Shown: positions 1-7,597 of the stretch, piece by piece
Numbering within the stretch: position 1 is the stretch's first letter
Layout of the letters: every line of letters begins with the position of its first letter
DNA from: JBHHYR01 sp046757585
GTDB lineage: Bacteria; Desulfobacterota; Binatia; HRBIN30
Length of the DNA: 20,817 bases
Direction: 5' to 3'
Assembly: GCA_046757585.1 (NCBI GenBank)
Contig: JBHHYR010000049.1
Location: forward strand, 1-20,817
Program-made: the position numbers and the translations under genes
Notes under the pieces: model-generated
What the model saw: only the letters and a program-made list of their open reading frames with translations
Databases searched by the model: none
What the model was told of the DNA's origin: nothing

Positions 1-1
1 G

Positions 2-280
2 GTTGCGGTCAATCCGACCCGGGGCCTTGACGTGACCGCCGCCGTAGGCATGGCCAACGCCCTGACCGCAGCCGCTGAGGGCGGCTGTGCCATCGTGCTG
101 ATTTCTACCGATCTCGATGAAGTGCTCGACTTGAGCGACCGTGTGAGTGTCTTGTTTCGCGGTCGTCTGAGCCGGCCACTGACACCGCCGGTCGATCGGG
201 AACATCTGGGGCTCTTGATGGCTGGCGCAGAGCTCGGCGCCCAAGCGAAGCGGACGATGGCACCGCCCACCCCCGCATGA
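2..280 (+). CDS. ABC transporter ATP-binding protein, C-terminal fragment (BMP/nucleoside or simple-sugar type)
   Basis: This is the last ~92 residues of an ATPase whose start lies outside the window. The fragment opens with the D-loop region NPTRGLDVTA and continues into LISTDLDEVLDLSDRVSVLF, the form of the switch region typical of the second nucleotide-binding half of tandem-domain sugar/nucleoside importers of the RbsA/NupA/YufO type. It would hydrolyse ATP in the cytoplasm to drive uptake through the permease encoded next. Its TGA overlaps the ATG of that permease (ATGA at 277-280), so the two are translationally coupled. The substrate cannot be read from this fragment. The family call is firm, the subfamily likely. 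Confidence 0.85.
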   Translation, partial: VAVNPTRGLDVTAAVGMANALTAAAEGGCAIVLISTDLDEVLDLSDRVSVLFRGRLSRPLTPPVDREHLGLLMAGAELGAQAKRTMAPPTPA

Positions 281-1317
281 AGGCCCTTGCCGCGCACGTG
301 CTGCCGGCGGTGCTGGCACTCGCTGGCGCCTTGCTCGTCAGCGCCGCCATTATTGCCGCGTCGGGTCATAATCCCTACACGGCGTTTGCCGCGTTGCTCC
401 GAGGGGCATTCGGCAGTGTCGATAGTCTTTCCGAAGTGGCGGTGAAGACGTGCCCGCTGTTGCTCACCGGTCTGGCGATCGCGGTGTCCTTCCAGGCGGG
501 TGTGTGGAACATTGGGGCGGAAGGCCAACTGCTGATGGGTGCTCTGGCGGTGGCAGCGCTCGGCACGCATGTGCCCATCGTTCCAGCGTGGCTGGATCTA
601 GGTGTCAACCTCGCCGTGGCGGCGGCTTTAGGGGCCGCATGGGCTGGCGTGGCCGGACACCTCAAGGTGCGCCGCAATGTGAACGAGGTGATCAGTACCA
701 TCATGCTCAACTTCGTCGCCCTCGGTCTCATCAGCTATCTCGTGCACGGGCCGTTGATGGAAGCAGGTGGCCGTTACCCGCAGACGGATGCGATCGTGCC
801 GGCGCTGTGGATGCCACGCTTGGCGCCGCCACACCGCGTGCACCTGGGCCTGGTCATTGCGCTGCTCAGCGCCGCCGGCCTGCATGTGCTCCTGTACCGG
901 ACCGTTGTTGGCTACGAAATGCGCGCCGCCGGTTTGAATCCGCAGGCGGCACGCCTGGCCGGCGTCGACGTCGATCGGCGTCTGCTTCTGGCGCTCATGC
1001 TCAGTGGGGCCCTGGCTGGGCTGGCTGGTGGCATCGAGGTGAGCGCGGTCACACGACGAATGTACGAACACTTCTCCCCCGGCTGGGGATTCACGGCCAT
1101 CGCGGTGGGCTTGCTTGGCCAGCTCTCTCCTGCGGGCGTGACAGTGGCGGCTTTCTTCTTCGGCACGCTGGACGCCGGCTCCAATGCGATGCAACGGATC
1201 GCCGGTGTCTCCTCGGTGCTCGTTTCGATCGTGCAAGCGACGGTCATCCTCTTCCTGGTTGCGCTGGAGCGCCGCCGTTGGCTGCCAGAGGCGCGGGTGC
1301 TCGAGGACGATCCGTAG
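277..1317 (+). CDS. ABC transporter inner-membrane permease (BPD_transp_2 family, NupB/YufP-like)
   Basis: A 346-residue polytopic membrane protein, the usual length for this family. It starts with a hydrophobic segment (residues about 5-29) and has many further hydrophobic stretches. A loop with NEVISTIMLNFVALGLISYL (about residues 133-152) is the conserved cytoplasmic signature of nucleoside/BMP-type permeases. SFQAGVWNIGAEGQLLMGAL near residue 70 is also characteristic. It should form the membrane channel with the ATPase it overlaps by 4 bp. Such importers normally have two different permeases plus a BMP lipoprotein. Only one permease is visible, and a strand switch follows directly, so the rest must lie upstream of the window or be missing. 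Purine nucleosides are the best-known substrates of this branch; the substrate here is not determined. Confidence 0.88.
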   Translation: MKALAAHVLPAVLALAGALLVSAAIIAASGHNPYTAFAALLRGAFGSVDSLSEVAVKTCPLLLTGLAIAVSFQAGVWNIGAEGQLLMGALAVAALGTHVPIVPAWLDLGVNLAVAAALGAAWAGVAGHLKVRRNVNEVISTIMLNFVALGLISYLVHGPLMEAGGRYPQTDAIVPALWMPRLAPPHRVHLGLVIALLSAAGLHVLLYRTVVGYEMRAAGLNPQAARLAGVDVDRRLLLALMLSGALAGLAGGIEVSAVTRRMYEHFSPGWGFTAIAVGLLGQLSPAGVTVAAFFFGTLDAGSNAMQRIAGVSSVLVSIVQATVILFLVALERRRWLPEARVLEDDP

Positions 1318-1388
1318 CGGGACTGAAGGCGAGGGGTGGAGGAGCGGAAGCGGGAGACAGCGGGACGCTCAAGATCGCGGCCAGCGCG

Positions 1389-2849
1389 TCAGAAAACACG
1401 TTCGCAGGCCGCGGCAAGTGCCTTCTGCCAGCTGTGAAAATTGCTGTCCCGCTGGTCCTTACTCCAGCGGGGCTCGAAGAGGCCCCCGGAGCGCCACGTG
1501 TGTCTGACGTCGTCCAGGGTGCGCCAGACACCGGTCGCCAGCCCCGCCAGGTACGCGGCGCCGAGCGCCGACGCCTGTACGGATTCCGGGCGCTCGACGG
1601 GCAGGCCGAGGACGTTCGCGAGATGTTGGAGGAGGAAATCGTTCACCGCCGCCCCGCCGTCGACGCGCAGCCGCGCCGGTCGGGGTACGCCCGAATCCTC
1701 CAGCAAGGTCTCGAGAACCTCCCGGCTGCGATACCCGATCCCTTCGAGCACGGCCCGGACTACGTGCGCACGAGTGCTCGCACGCGACAAGCCTCCGATC
1801 ACCGCCCGGGCGTTCGGGTCCATATGGGGTGTGCCAAGACCTTGGAACGCCGGCACCACCCACACGCCCCCAGAGTCTGGCACTTGGGCTGCAATCCTGC
1901 TGCTGTCATCGAGCCTCGGCAGGATACAGAGCCCGTCACGGAGCCATTGCACCGCGGCGCCGGCGGTGATGGCCGTGGCTTCGAGACAGTACACGCGCCG
2001 CCCGTTCAGACCCCACAGAATCAGCGGATACGCACCGCGCGGCGAGAGGACGGCCGCCTCACCCGTGTTGACGTTGGCCATCGCCGACGTACCGTACGTG
2101 ATCTTGACCGCCCCTTTCTCGGTGCCCATTTCGCCGAACAACGCGGCCTGCTGGTCGCCGGCGATGCCGGCCACGGGCACCGCCGCGCCGAACACCTGCT
2201 GCGTGGTGTGTCCGTACACCTCACTCGACGATCGAATCGACGGTAACAGCGCCGCCGGAAGCGCGAGCGTCGCGAGAGCGTGCTGATCCCATTCGTTCTG
2301 CAACGCATCGTACAGGCTCGTGCACGAGGCATTCGACGGATCCGTGACGTGGACGGCGCCACCGGTCAGGTTCCAGACAAGCCAGCTGTCAATGGTACCG
2401 AAACACAGCTCGCCTTGTGCCGCACGTCGCATGCCATCTGGTACCGCTCGCAGGATCCACTCCAGCTTGGCCGCCGATGCCATCACGTTGGTGAAGATGC
2501 CCTGTGCCAGCAGGTCCGGCACACGGCTGGCGGTACGAACGTCTTGCCACACAATCGCCGGATGAACCGGGCGCCCCGAGGCTCGTTCCCAGACAACCGT
2601 CGTTGCACGCTGGTTGCAGACCCCGATGGCACTGAGATCACGCGGCGCGAGCCGGGCGGCCTCCAGCGCGCGGGCGCAAACGGCACGTGTGCTATCCCAC
2701 ACTACCCCCGCGTCGAGTTCAACCCAGCCGGGGCGCGGGTAATTCGGCGTCAGTTCCTGGTAGGCGCTCCCGCGCACCGCGCTGCTGGCATCGAACACCA
2801 GTGCCCGGACCCCTGTCGTGCCTTCATCGATGGCTAGAATGTCGGGCAT
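1389..2849 (-). CDS. glpK: Glycerol kinase (FGGY family)
   Basis: Predicted to phosphorylate glycerol to sn-glycerol 3-phosphate with ATP in the cytoplasm. The 486-residue product is close to the family norm of about 500. The N-terminal phosphate-binding loop is AIDEGTTGVRALVFD (from residue 6). The second domain has GIAGDQQAALFGEMG, KITYGTSA and, near the C-terminus, VDGGAAVNDFLLQHLANVLG followed by SALGAAYLAGLATGVW, all typical of glycerol kinases. I chose the ATG at 2849 because the frame stays open for 96 more codons upstream, but that stretch has no family resemblance and overlaps the upstream gene. No clear Shine-Dalgarno is visible. It is the last gene of the minus-strand glpD-AGPS-glpK group and converges on the ABC permease across a 71-bp gap in which I see no convincing terminator. 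Confidence 0.92.
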   Translation of the reverse strand: MPDILAIDEGTTGVRALVFDASSAVRGSAYQELTPNYPRPGWVELDAGVVWDSTRAVCARALEAARLAPRDLSAIGVCNQRATTVVWERASGRPVHPAIVWQDVRTASRVPDLLAQGIFTNVMASAAKLEWILRAVPDGMRRAAQGELCFGTIDSWLVWNLTGGAVHVTDPSNASCTSLYDALQNEWDQHALATLALPAALLPSIRSSSEVYGHTTQQVFGAAVPVAGIAGDQQAALFGEMGTEKGAVKITYGTSAMANVNTGEAAVLSPRGAYPLILWGLNGRRVYCLEATAITAGAAVQWLRDGLCILPRLDDSSRIAAQVPDSGGVWVVPAFQGLGTPHMDPNARAVIGGLSRASTRAHVVRAVLEGIGYRSREVLETLLEDSGVPRPARLRVDGGAAVNDFLLQHLANVLGLPVERPESVQASALGAAYLAGLATGVWRTLDDVRHTWRSGGLFEPRWSKDQRDSNFHSWQKALAAACERVF

Positions 2850-2926
2850 GTCGAGACAGTCGAGGGTCGATAGTTCATGTCGATGGCCGACCGGGTCGGC
2901 GGTTGCATCTGAGCATGGCCGTTCAA

Positions 2927-4360
2927 CTATTGAGCGTCGACTTGTTGTTCGTCCGGAATCAGTACGCCGGGGTTCATAATGCCATTGGGGTCGAGAGCGC
3001 GCTTGACGGCGCGTAGGACTGCCAGGCCCGTCCCGAGCTCGCGCGCCATCCACGGGGTGCGAAGCCGTCCCACGCCGTGGTGATGCGAGATCGTGCCATG
3101 GCAGCGCAAGGTTGCCTCCATGGCGCTCGTCCAGCACGCCAGGTACGTCGCCTCGGCGTGCCCCGGATCCGGCGGACGTGCCACGAAGGTGAAGTAGATG
3201 TTGGTGCCTTGCGGGTAGCTGTGCGAGCTGTGGCCAGAGGCGGAGACGATTCCTTGCACCTGCTGCAAGGCAGTAATGACTTCGCGGTAGAGGTCATGGA
3301 TGTGGTCCCACGTCGTCGCCACCTCGATTGTGTCCAGGACGAGGCCGCGCTGTAGAAACGTCTCGAAGCCAGGCACTTGATTGCGCTCGGAGAGCCACTG
3401 CTGCACCGGCCCCTCGCCGACCGCTGTCCCGCCACTGGCGGCGCAGATCTCCGCGCATGCCGCGCTTTCCGCTGCGGTCAATGCTGCTGGACCTTCGGAA
3501 ATCAGGAGCAAGGCGCAATTGTTACCCGTGCTCGCGGCGGTAAAGAGACGCGCGGTCTCGACCGCGTCGTACAGCCGGATAGCCGGGGGCTTCCAGCCGG
3601 CACGCATGACCTGGCGGATGGCTTCGAGACCGGCATCCATCGAGGCAAAGCTGAAAGCCTGCCCGGTACTGGTTTCCGGTCGTGGAAAGATGCGGGCAGT
3701 CAACTCCGTTACCACGCCGAGCGTACCTTCGGAGCCGAGAAACAGCTGGCACAGTTCCGGTCCGGTTGCCGACCGCGGCCCAACGTGCGTCCGTACGATA
3801 CGCCCGTCGGGCAGCACGACTTCCAGGGCGAGCAGCATGTCCTCGATGCACCCATAGCGCGTCGAGTATTGCCCAGCGGCGCGTGTCGCGACCCAGCCGC
3901 CGACGGTGGAGAGCTCGATCGATTGCGGGAAATGACCCATCGAGTATCCCGCACCGTGCAACCTGGCCTCCAGGGCATTGCCCATCATACCGGCCTGGAC
4001 GCGGGCGGTGAGCGCCGTCTGGTTCAGTTCGACGAGCTGGTTCATGCGGCGCATATCGACGACGATGGCTCCGTCGCCAGGGAGCACGCCGCCGCACACG
4101 CCGGACCCCGCCCCGTACGGCACGACGGGTAGCCGGTGGTCGTTGGCGTACGCCAGGAGCGTGGAGACCTCCTCGACCGTGCGGGGGTGCACGACACAAA
4201 GGGGACGGGTGTTCAAGGTGCCGCGCAGGGCGTGCAGCACCGACAGGCACCACGTGTCGTGGCGGTGTTCCGCGAGGCTGGCATCGTCCCAGCGGACCGT
4301 CTCGCTGCCGAGCCGCGTGACAAGGGCCGTCCGATGGCGGGCGGTACGGGATTCAGGCAT
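2927..4360 (-). CDS. FAD-dependent oxidase/synthase, alkylglycerone-phosphate-synthase-like (AGPS)
   Basis: A 477-residue flavoprotein of the vanillyl-alcohol-oxidase (PCMH) fold. The FAD site is seen in VVPYGAGSGVCGGVLPGDG, then STVGGWVATRAAGQYSTRYG and ELCQLFLGSEGTLGVVTE. The C-terminal part carries GTNIYFTF and SHHHGVGRLR, the histidine cluster that marks alkylglycerone-phosphate synthase rather than glycolate or lactate oxidase. AGPS swaps the acyl chain of acyl-DHAP for a fatty alcohol, the ether-forming step of ether-lipid synthesis. The gene lies between glpD and glpK, whose products make DHAP and G3P. The ATG at 4360 overlaps the end of glpD by 8 bp; the next upstream ATG at 4402 would extend it deeper into glpD. 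Many bacterial AGPS-like proteins are untested, so a glycerol-linked dehydrogenase role remains possible. Confidence 0.82.
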   Translation of the reverse strand: MPESRTARHRTALVTRLGSETVRWDDASLAEHRHDTWCLSVLHALRGTLNTRPLCVVHPRTVEEVSTLLAYANDHRLPVVPYGAGSGVCGGVLPGDGAIVVDMRRMNQLVELNQTALTARVQAGMMGNALEARLHGAGYSMGHFPQSIELSTVGGWVATRAAGQYSTRYGCIEDMLLALEVVLPDGRIVRTHVGPRSATGPELCQLFLGSEGTLGVVTELTARIFPRPETSTGQAFSFASMDAGLEAIRQVMRAGWKPPAIRLYDAVETARLFTAASTGNNCALLLISEGPAALTAAESAACAEICAASGGTAVGEGPVQQWLSERNQVPGFETFLQRGLVLDTIEVATTWDHIHDLYREVITALQQVQGIVSASGHSSHSYPQGTNIYFTFVARPPDPGHAEATYLACWTSAMEATLRCHGTISHHHGVGRLRTPWMARELGTGLAVLRAVKRALDPNGIMNPGVLIPDEQQVDAQ

Positions 4361-6047
4361 GTGCCACGCGTGGCGGTGCCGTGGTGTCGCTGTCCGATAC
4401 AAACGTTTTCACCGTCTGTACATGCTGCCGGTAGCCGGCGATCTCGGCCTCGACACGCCGTGCGGTCCAGCCCAACAGCTCACCCATCTGCCGCGCCGCC
4501 TCCGGCGCCACCGCGAGCCCGTTGCCCGGGTCGAACAAGAACACGCGTGACCGCCGTTCCAAGAAATCTTCCAAGGTCAGCGCCATCTCCGCCTGGACTG
4601 CGTACGCCACCTCACCACGTGTGATCGCGCCATCAGGAGCGCAGCGAGTGGCGGCCTGCGGGTCACGGGCCATGGCATCGAGCACTTGCGCAGCGTTGCT
4701 GCCGTAGACCGTGACGAGACGGTCCACGATGTCGGCAGCGACCGATGGAACCCGGCGCTTCATGCGTTCCGCGAAGGCGCCAACGTCACTGCCGGTCGCG
4801 CCACCGCTGAGCGCCCGGCTCTCGCTGTGCCCGCGCGGGGCTGGGCGTGTCTGACCGCCCTGCGCCAGTTGCTGGGCCACGATGGTGACGACGCGCTGCG
4901 CCATTTTCCGGTACGTGGTCAGCTTGCCGCCCGCAACCGAAATCAAACCGCTCGCGCCGACCATGATTTCATCCTTGCGTGAGAGTTCCGTCGGCTTCTT
5001 CCCGTCCTGATGCAGCAACGGGCGTAGCCCGGCCCAGGCGCCGACGACGTCATCGGCTCCGAGTCGCTCGATGCTGAACGTCGCGTTCGCGGCGTCTAGA
5101 AGGTACTCCAAATCGCGGCGGGTAATGGCCGGCTGGTCGTACTCACCGTCGTAGTCCGTGTCGGTCGTCCCCAGGTAGACGACGGGGCCCCGTGGTACGA
5201 CGAACACGGCCCGCCGATCGGGCGTGTTCATGACCACGATACGCGACACCGGCAGGCGCTCACGCCGTAGCACGAGATGGATGCCCTTGGTGAGATGCAG
5301 TCGCGGGCGTTCGCCCGTACCCTGTAGAAGACGAACGGCATCTACCCAAGGGCCGGCTGCGTTGACGATCGTTCTGGCATGGATCTGGAACTGCCTGCCT
5401 GACTCGGAGTCCCGCACGACGGCAGCCGTGAGCCGATCGCCCTGTCGGGCCAGTCCGATCACCATGGTGTAGTTCACGATCACCGCACCGAGCATGGCTG
5501 CTGACTTGAGGTTTTCGATCACCAGTCGCGCATCGTCGGTGAGGTACTCGTAATACAAACCCCCACCGTACACCTGTTCCGGCCGCAGCAGTGGTTCGAG
5601 CGCCAAGGTCTCCTCGCGGCTCAGCATTCGATTGCGTTCTTCTTTGCGGACACGCGCGAGGCGGTCGTACGTCCACAGGCCAGCACGGGTCTTGGCATAC
5701 CCGGAGCGGCTGTGAACCGGGACCAGCATCTGAATGGGTCGTGCCAGGTGTGGGGCCAGCCGTCGTACGACACGCCGTTCACGGGCTGCCTCGATGACGA
5801 GGCCGACGTCGCCTTGTCCCAGATAGCGCAAACCACCGTGGATCAGCTTCGAGGATCGACTGCTGGTCCCTGCTGCGAAGTCGCGGCGTTCCACGAGAGC
5901 GACGTGCAAGCCGCGCAACGCCGCGTCGCGAACCACGCCGGCACCGGTGATGCCTCCGCCAACCACTAAGAGATCGAAGCGATCGTGTGCCAGCGCCTCG
6001 AGGTTTTTCACTCGCGTACGAAATGAGAACTCACACGGACGCACCAT
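4353..6047 (-). CDS. glpD: FAD-dependent glycerol-3-phosphate dehydrogenase
   Basis: Predicted to oxidise sn-glycerol 3-phosphate to DHAP at the inner face of the membrane, passing electrons to quinone. The 564-residue protein has a Rossmann FAD site DLLVVGGGITGAGVVRDAAL near residues 25-44, then SSRSSKLIHGGLRYL, and later IVNAAGPWVDAVR and GKLTTYRKMA, all GlpD hallmarks. The C-terminal region (about 400-550) matches the GlpD cap, with TRGEVAYAVQAEMALTLEDF. I chose the ATG at 6047; an in-frame TTG at 6059 would add four residues. No strong ribosome-binding site precedes either. It is the first gene of the minus-strand operon and is transcribed away from the seven-gene plus-strand operon, with a 165-bp control region between. 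Confidence 0.94.
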   Translation of the reverse strand: MVRPCEFSFRTRVKNLEALAHDRFDLLVVGGGITGAGVVRDAALRGLHVALVERRDFAAGTSSRSSKLIHGGLRYLGQGDVGLVIEAARERRVVRRLAPHLARPIQMLVPVHSRSGYAKTRAGLWTYDRLARVRKEERNRMLSREETLALEPLLRPEQVYGGGLYYEYLTDDARLVIENLKSAAMLGAVIVNYTMVIGLARQGDRLTAAVVRDSESGRQFQIHARTIVNAAGPWVDAVRLLQGTGERPRLHLTKGIHLVLRRERLPVSRIVVMNTPDRRAVFVVPRGPVVYLGTTDTDYDGEYDQPAITRRDLEYLLDAANATFSIERLGADDVVGAWAGLRPLLHQDGKKPTELSRKDEIMVGASGLISVAGGKLTTYRKMAQRVVTIVAQQLAQGGQTRPAPRGHSESRALSGGATGSDVGAFAERMKRRVPSVAADIVDRLVTVYGSNAAQVLDAMARDPQAATRCAPDGAITRGEVAYAVQAEMALTLEDFLERRSRVFLFDPGNGLAVAPEAARQMGELLGWTARRVEAEIAGYRQHVQTVKTFVSDSDTTAPPRVAHA

Positions 6048-6212
6048 TACGGCTCGCAAGGATCATCGAGGTTTACGGCCACATTTCCTGCTGGCACGTG
6101 GTTTGTCAAACAGCAACGCTGCGCCAGGTGCACGTGCAGGGCTGCTCGTTTTGCCAGAGACTGGCGCATCGTTCACTTGAGTCGGATGTCCCCACCTGCT
6201 TACATTTTGAAA
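6048..6212. promoter_or_regulatory. Divergent intergenic control region between glpD and the HAD-led operon
   Basis: This 165-bp gap must hold the promoters of both operons. Two short inverted repeats stand out: GTTTGTCAAAC at 6101-6111 (5-bp arms, one central base) and the perfect palindrome TGCACGTGCA at 6129-6138. On the minus strand the first repeat contains a consensus -35 hexamer TTGACA (6109 to 6104), but the -10 region 17 bp further on (AAATGT) is poor. On the plus strand TTGAGT (6177-6182) and TACATT (6201-6206) are spaced by 18 bp, which would put transcription start at or next to the ATG at 6213 and so predict a leaderless message. These are eye-read matches only, and no regulator gene is adjacent. 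Confidence 0.35.
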
Positions 6213-6893
6213 ATGAGGGTGCAGGCCGTGTGCTTCGACTACGGGGGCACATTGGACGGGGAGGGCAGTCACTGGCTGGTTCGGTTCCTGCACTGTTACG
6301 AGGATGCAGGGGTCCGGCTGCCGTTCGAGCGCTTTCGAGATGCGTTCGATTACGCCACCCACTGCGGCTATGCCGATCCGCGGGTGAGCGGCCTGGACCT
6401 ACAGGCGTTGATCGAGTTCCACGTGGCTCGACAGATGGAGCGGTTGGGTGTCGAGGACCTACGCGTGGCGGCGCGCGTCGTCACGGCGTTCGTGCACGCG
6501 TCTCGGAGCGCGCTGGAAGACAGCCGCGTCGTGCTCGAGCGCTTACACCGCCGCGTGGCTCTCGGGGTCGTCTCCAACTTCTACGGGAACGTCGCTCGCG
6601 TCTTGCGAGACGCCGGCGTTGCGCCCTTGCTTGCGGCGATCGTCGACTCGGCGCGGGTCGGCGTGAGCAAGCCTAATCCGGCAATCTTTACGCTGGCGGT
6701 GCGACGGCTCGGCTGTGAGCCGGGTGCCGCCCTGCATGTCGGGGACTCCTTCGAGAAGGACATCGTCGGGGCGCGAGCCGCCGGCCTGCGCACGGCGTGG
6801 CTCACCGGCGCAGGCGAAGGGCCTTGTCCAGCCCCTGAGCTTGTCGACATCCGGCTGAGCCGCCTCGCCGAGTTGGAAGCCGTCGTCGAATGA
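6213..6893 (+). CDS. HAD-superfamily hydrolase (probable small-molecule phosphatase)
   Basis: A 226-residue haloacid-dehalogenase-type protein. Motif I is CFDYGGTLDGEG with nucleophile Asp9. The second Asp of the usual DxD is replaced by Gly11, a variant seen in some HAD families. Motif II is VVSNF (Ser121), motif III GVSKPNPAIF (Lys153) and motif IV HVGDSFEKDIVGARAAG (Asp178, Asp183). A helical cap lies between motifs I and II, as in phosphoglycolate-phosphatase-like enzymes. The ATG at 6213 is preferred because family similarity starts there; TTG 6177 and ATG 6186 are in frame upstream, and no start has a good Shine-Dalgarno. It is the first gene of the seven-gene operon and overlaps the nucleotidyltransferase by ATGA at 6890-6893. 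It may dephosphorylate a pathway intermediate; the substrate is unknown. Confidence 0.85.
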   Translation: MRVQAVCFDYGGTLDGEGSHWLVRFLHCYEDAGVRLPFERFRDAFDYATHCGYADPRVSGLDLQALIEFHVARQMERLGVEDLRVAARVVTAFVHASRSALEDSRVVLERLHRRVALGVVSNFYGNVARVLRDAGVAPLLAAIVDSARVGVSKPNPAIFTLAVRRLGCEPGAALHVGDSFEKDIVGARAAGLRTAWLTGAGEGPCPAPELVDIRLSRLAELEAVVE

Positions 6894-7597
6894 AGGTGGG
6901 TATCATCGCTGCCGGCCGGGGCGAACGCTTGCGTCCAGGTGGTTGGCTCCAGCCGAAACCTCTCGTGCCGGTCGGCGGCAAGCCGTTGATCGACTATGCC
7001 CTCGAGGCCGTCACGGTTGCCGGGCTGCATGAGATCGCCTGCATCGTCAACGAGGAATCCCGCGGCGTGGCGGAACACTGCCGCAGTCGCTGGCCTGCAC
7101 TCCGGTTCGAGTTCGTGCAGCGGAGCACGCCCAGTTCCATGGAAAGCTTGTTCGCCCTGCGCCCATTGCTTGCGGCCAGGCGTTTCGTGCTGCTGACAGT
7201 CGATGCTGTCTTTGCGCCCGCCGTGTTGCCGAGGTTTCTGCGGGCTGGCGGTGGCCGAGCGGATGCGGATGGAGTGCTGGCCGTGCACGGCTTTGTCGAT
7301 GACGAGAAGCCCCTGTGGGTGCAACTGGCCGGCGGCAGGCGGATCACTGCAATTGGTCGGGGCGCCAAGGACAGCGGGCTGGTGACGGCTGGGTTCTATG
7401 CATTTGAGCCGGTAATCTTTGCCGAGATCGACGCCGCGCGGCGCCTGCAGTTGAGCGCCCTGCGCGAGTTTCTCGGGCACCTGCTGGCCCGCGGGTACCG
7501 CCTGTACGGCGAGCGAGTGCCAAAGACAGTCGACGTGGACCGGCCCGAAGACATCACGGTGGCAGAAGCGTTCGTGCGGAACGGGTTCGAGCGATGA
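6890..7597 (+). CDS. Sugar/cyclitol-phosphate nucleotidyltransferase
   Basis: A 235-residue stand-alone NTP-transferase of the RmlA/GlmU/IPCT fold. The N-terminus has the complete signature AAGRGERLRP (residues 7-16), with Lys23 in QPKPLVPVGGKPLIDYAL, which binds the NTP phosphates. The metal-site aspartate is probably Asp105 in LLTVDAVFAP. VDVDRPEDITVAE near the end is the usual second metal-site segment. The short length, without a left-handed beta-helix, resembles single-domain cytidylyl- or guanylyltransferases. The operon also encodes a CDP-alcohol phosphotransferase, so CTP is the likely nucleotide and a polyol, cyclitol or amino-alcohol phosphate the likely substrate; this is inference. 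ATGA overlaps join it to both neighbours (6890-6893 and 7594-7597). Confidence 0.85.
   Translation: MKVGIIAAGRGERLRPGGWLQPKPLVPVGGKPLIDYALEAVTVAGLHEIACIVNEESRGVAEHCRSRWPALRFEFVQRSTPSSMESLFALRPLLAARRFVLLTVDAVFAPAVLPRFLRAGGGRADADGVLAVHGFVDDEKPLWVQLAGGRRITAIGRGAKDSGLVTAGFYAFEPVIFAEIDAARRLQLSALREFLGHLLARGYRLYGERVPKTVDVDRPEDITVAEAFVRNGFER

Noticed and set aside
1318..1388. Terminator between the convergent ABC permease and glpK
   Set aside because: Only a weak imperfect pairing (GACGCT with AGCGCGTC, interrupted) and no T-run.
450..2246. 598-codon open frame on the plus strand across the ABC permease and antisense to glpK
   Set aside because: Its product is Arg/Gly/Pro-rich with no domain, and it overlaps two well-recognised genes. 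It is a shadow caused by high GC content.
2850..3137. 96-codon upstream extension of glycerol kinase
   Set aside because: No similarity to glycerol kinases, and it runs into the AGPS-like gene. The conserved N-terminus begins at the ATG at 2849.
3377..4132. 251-codon plus-strand open frame opposite the AGPS-like gene
   Set aside because: Low-complexity antisense reading of a gene with clear FAD motifs.
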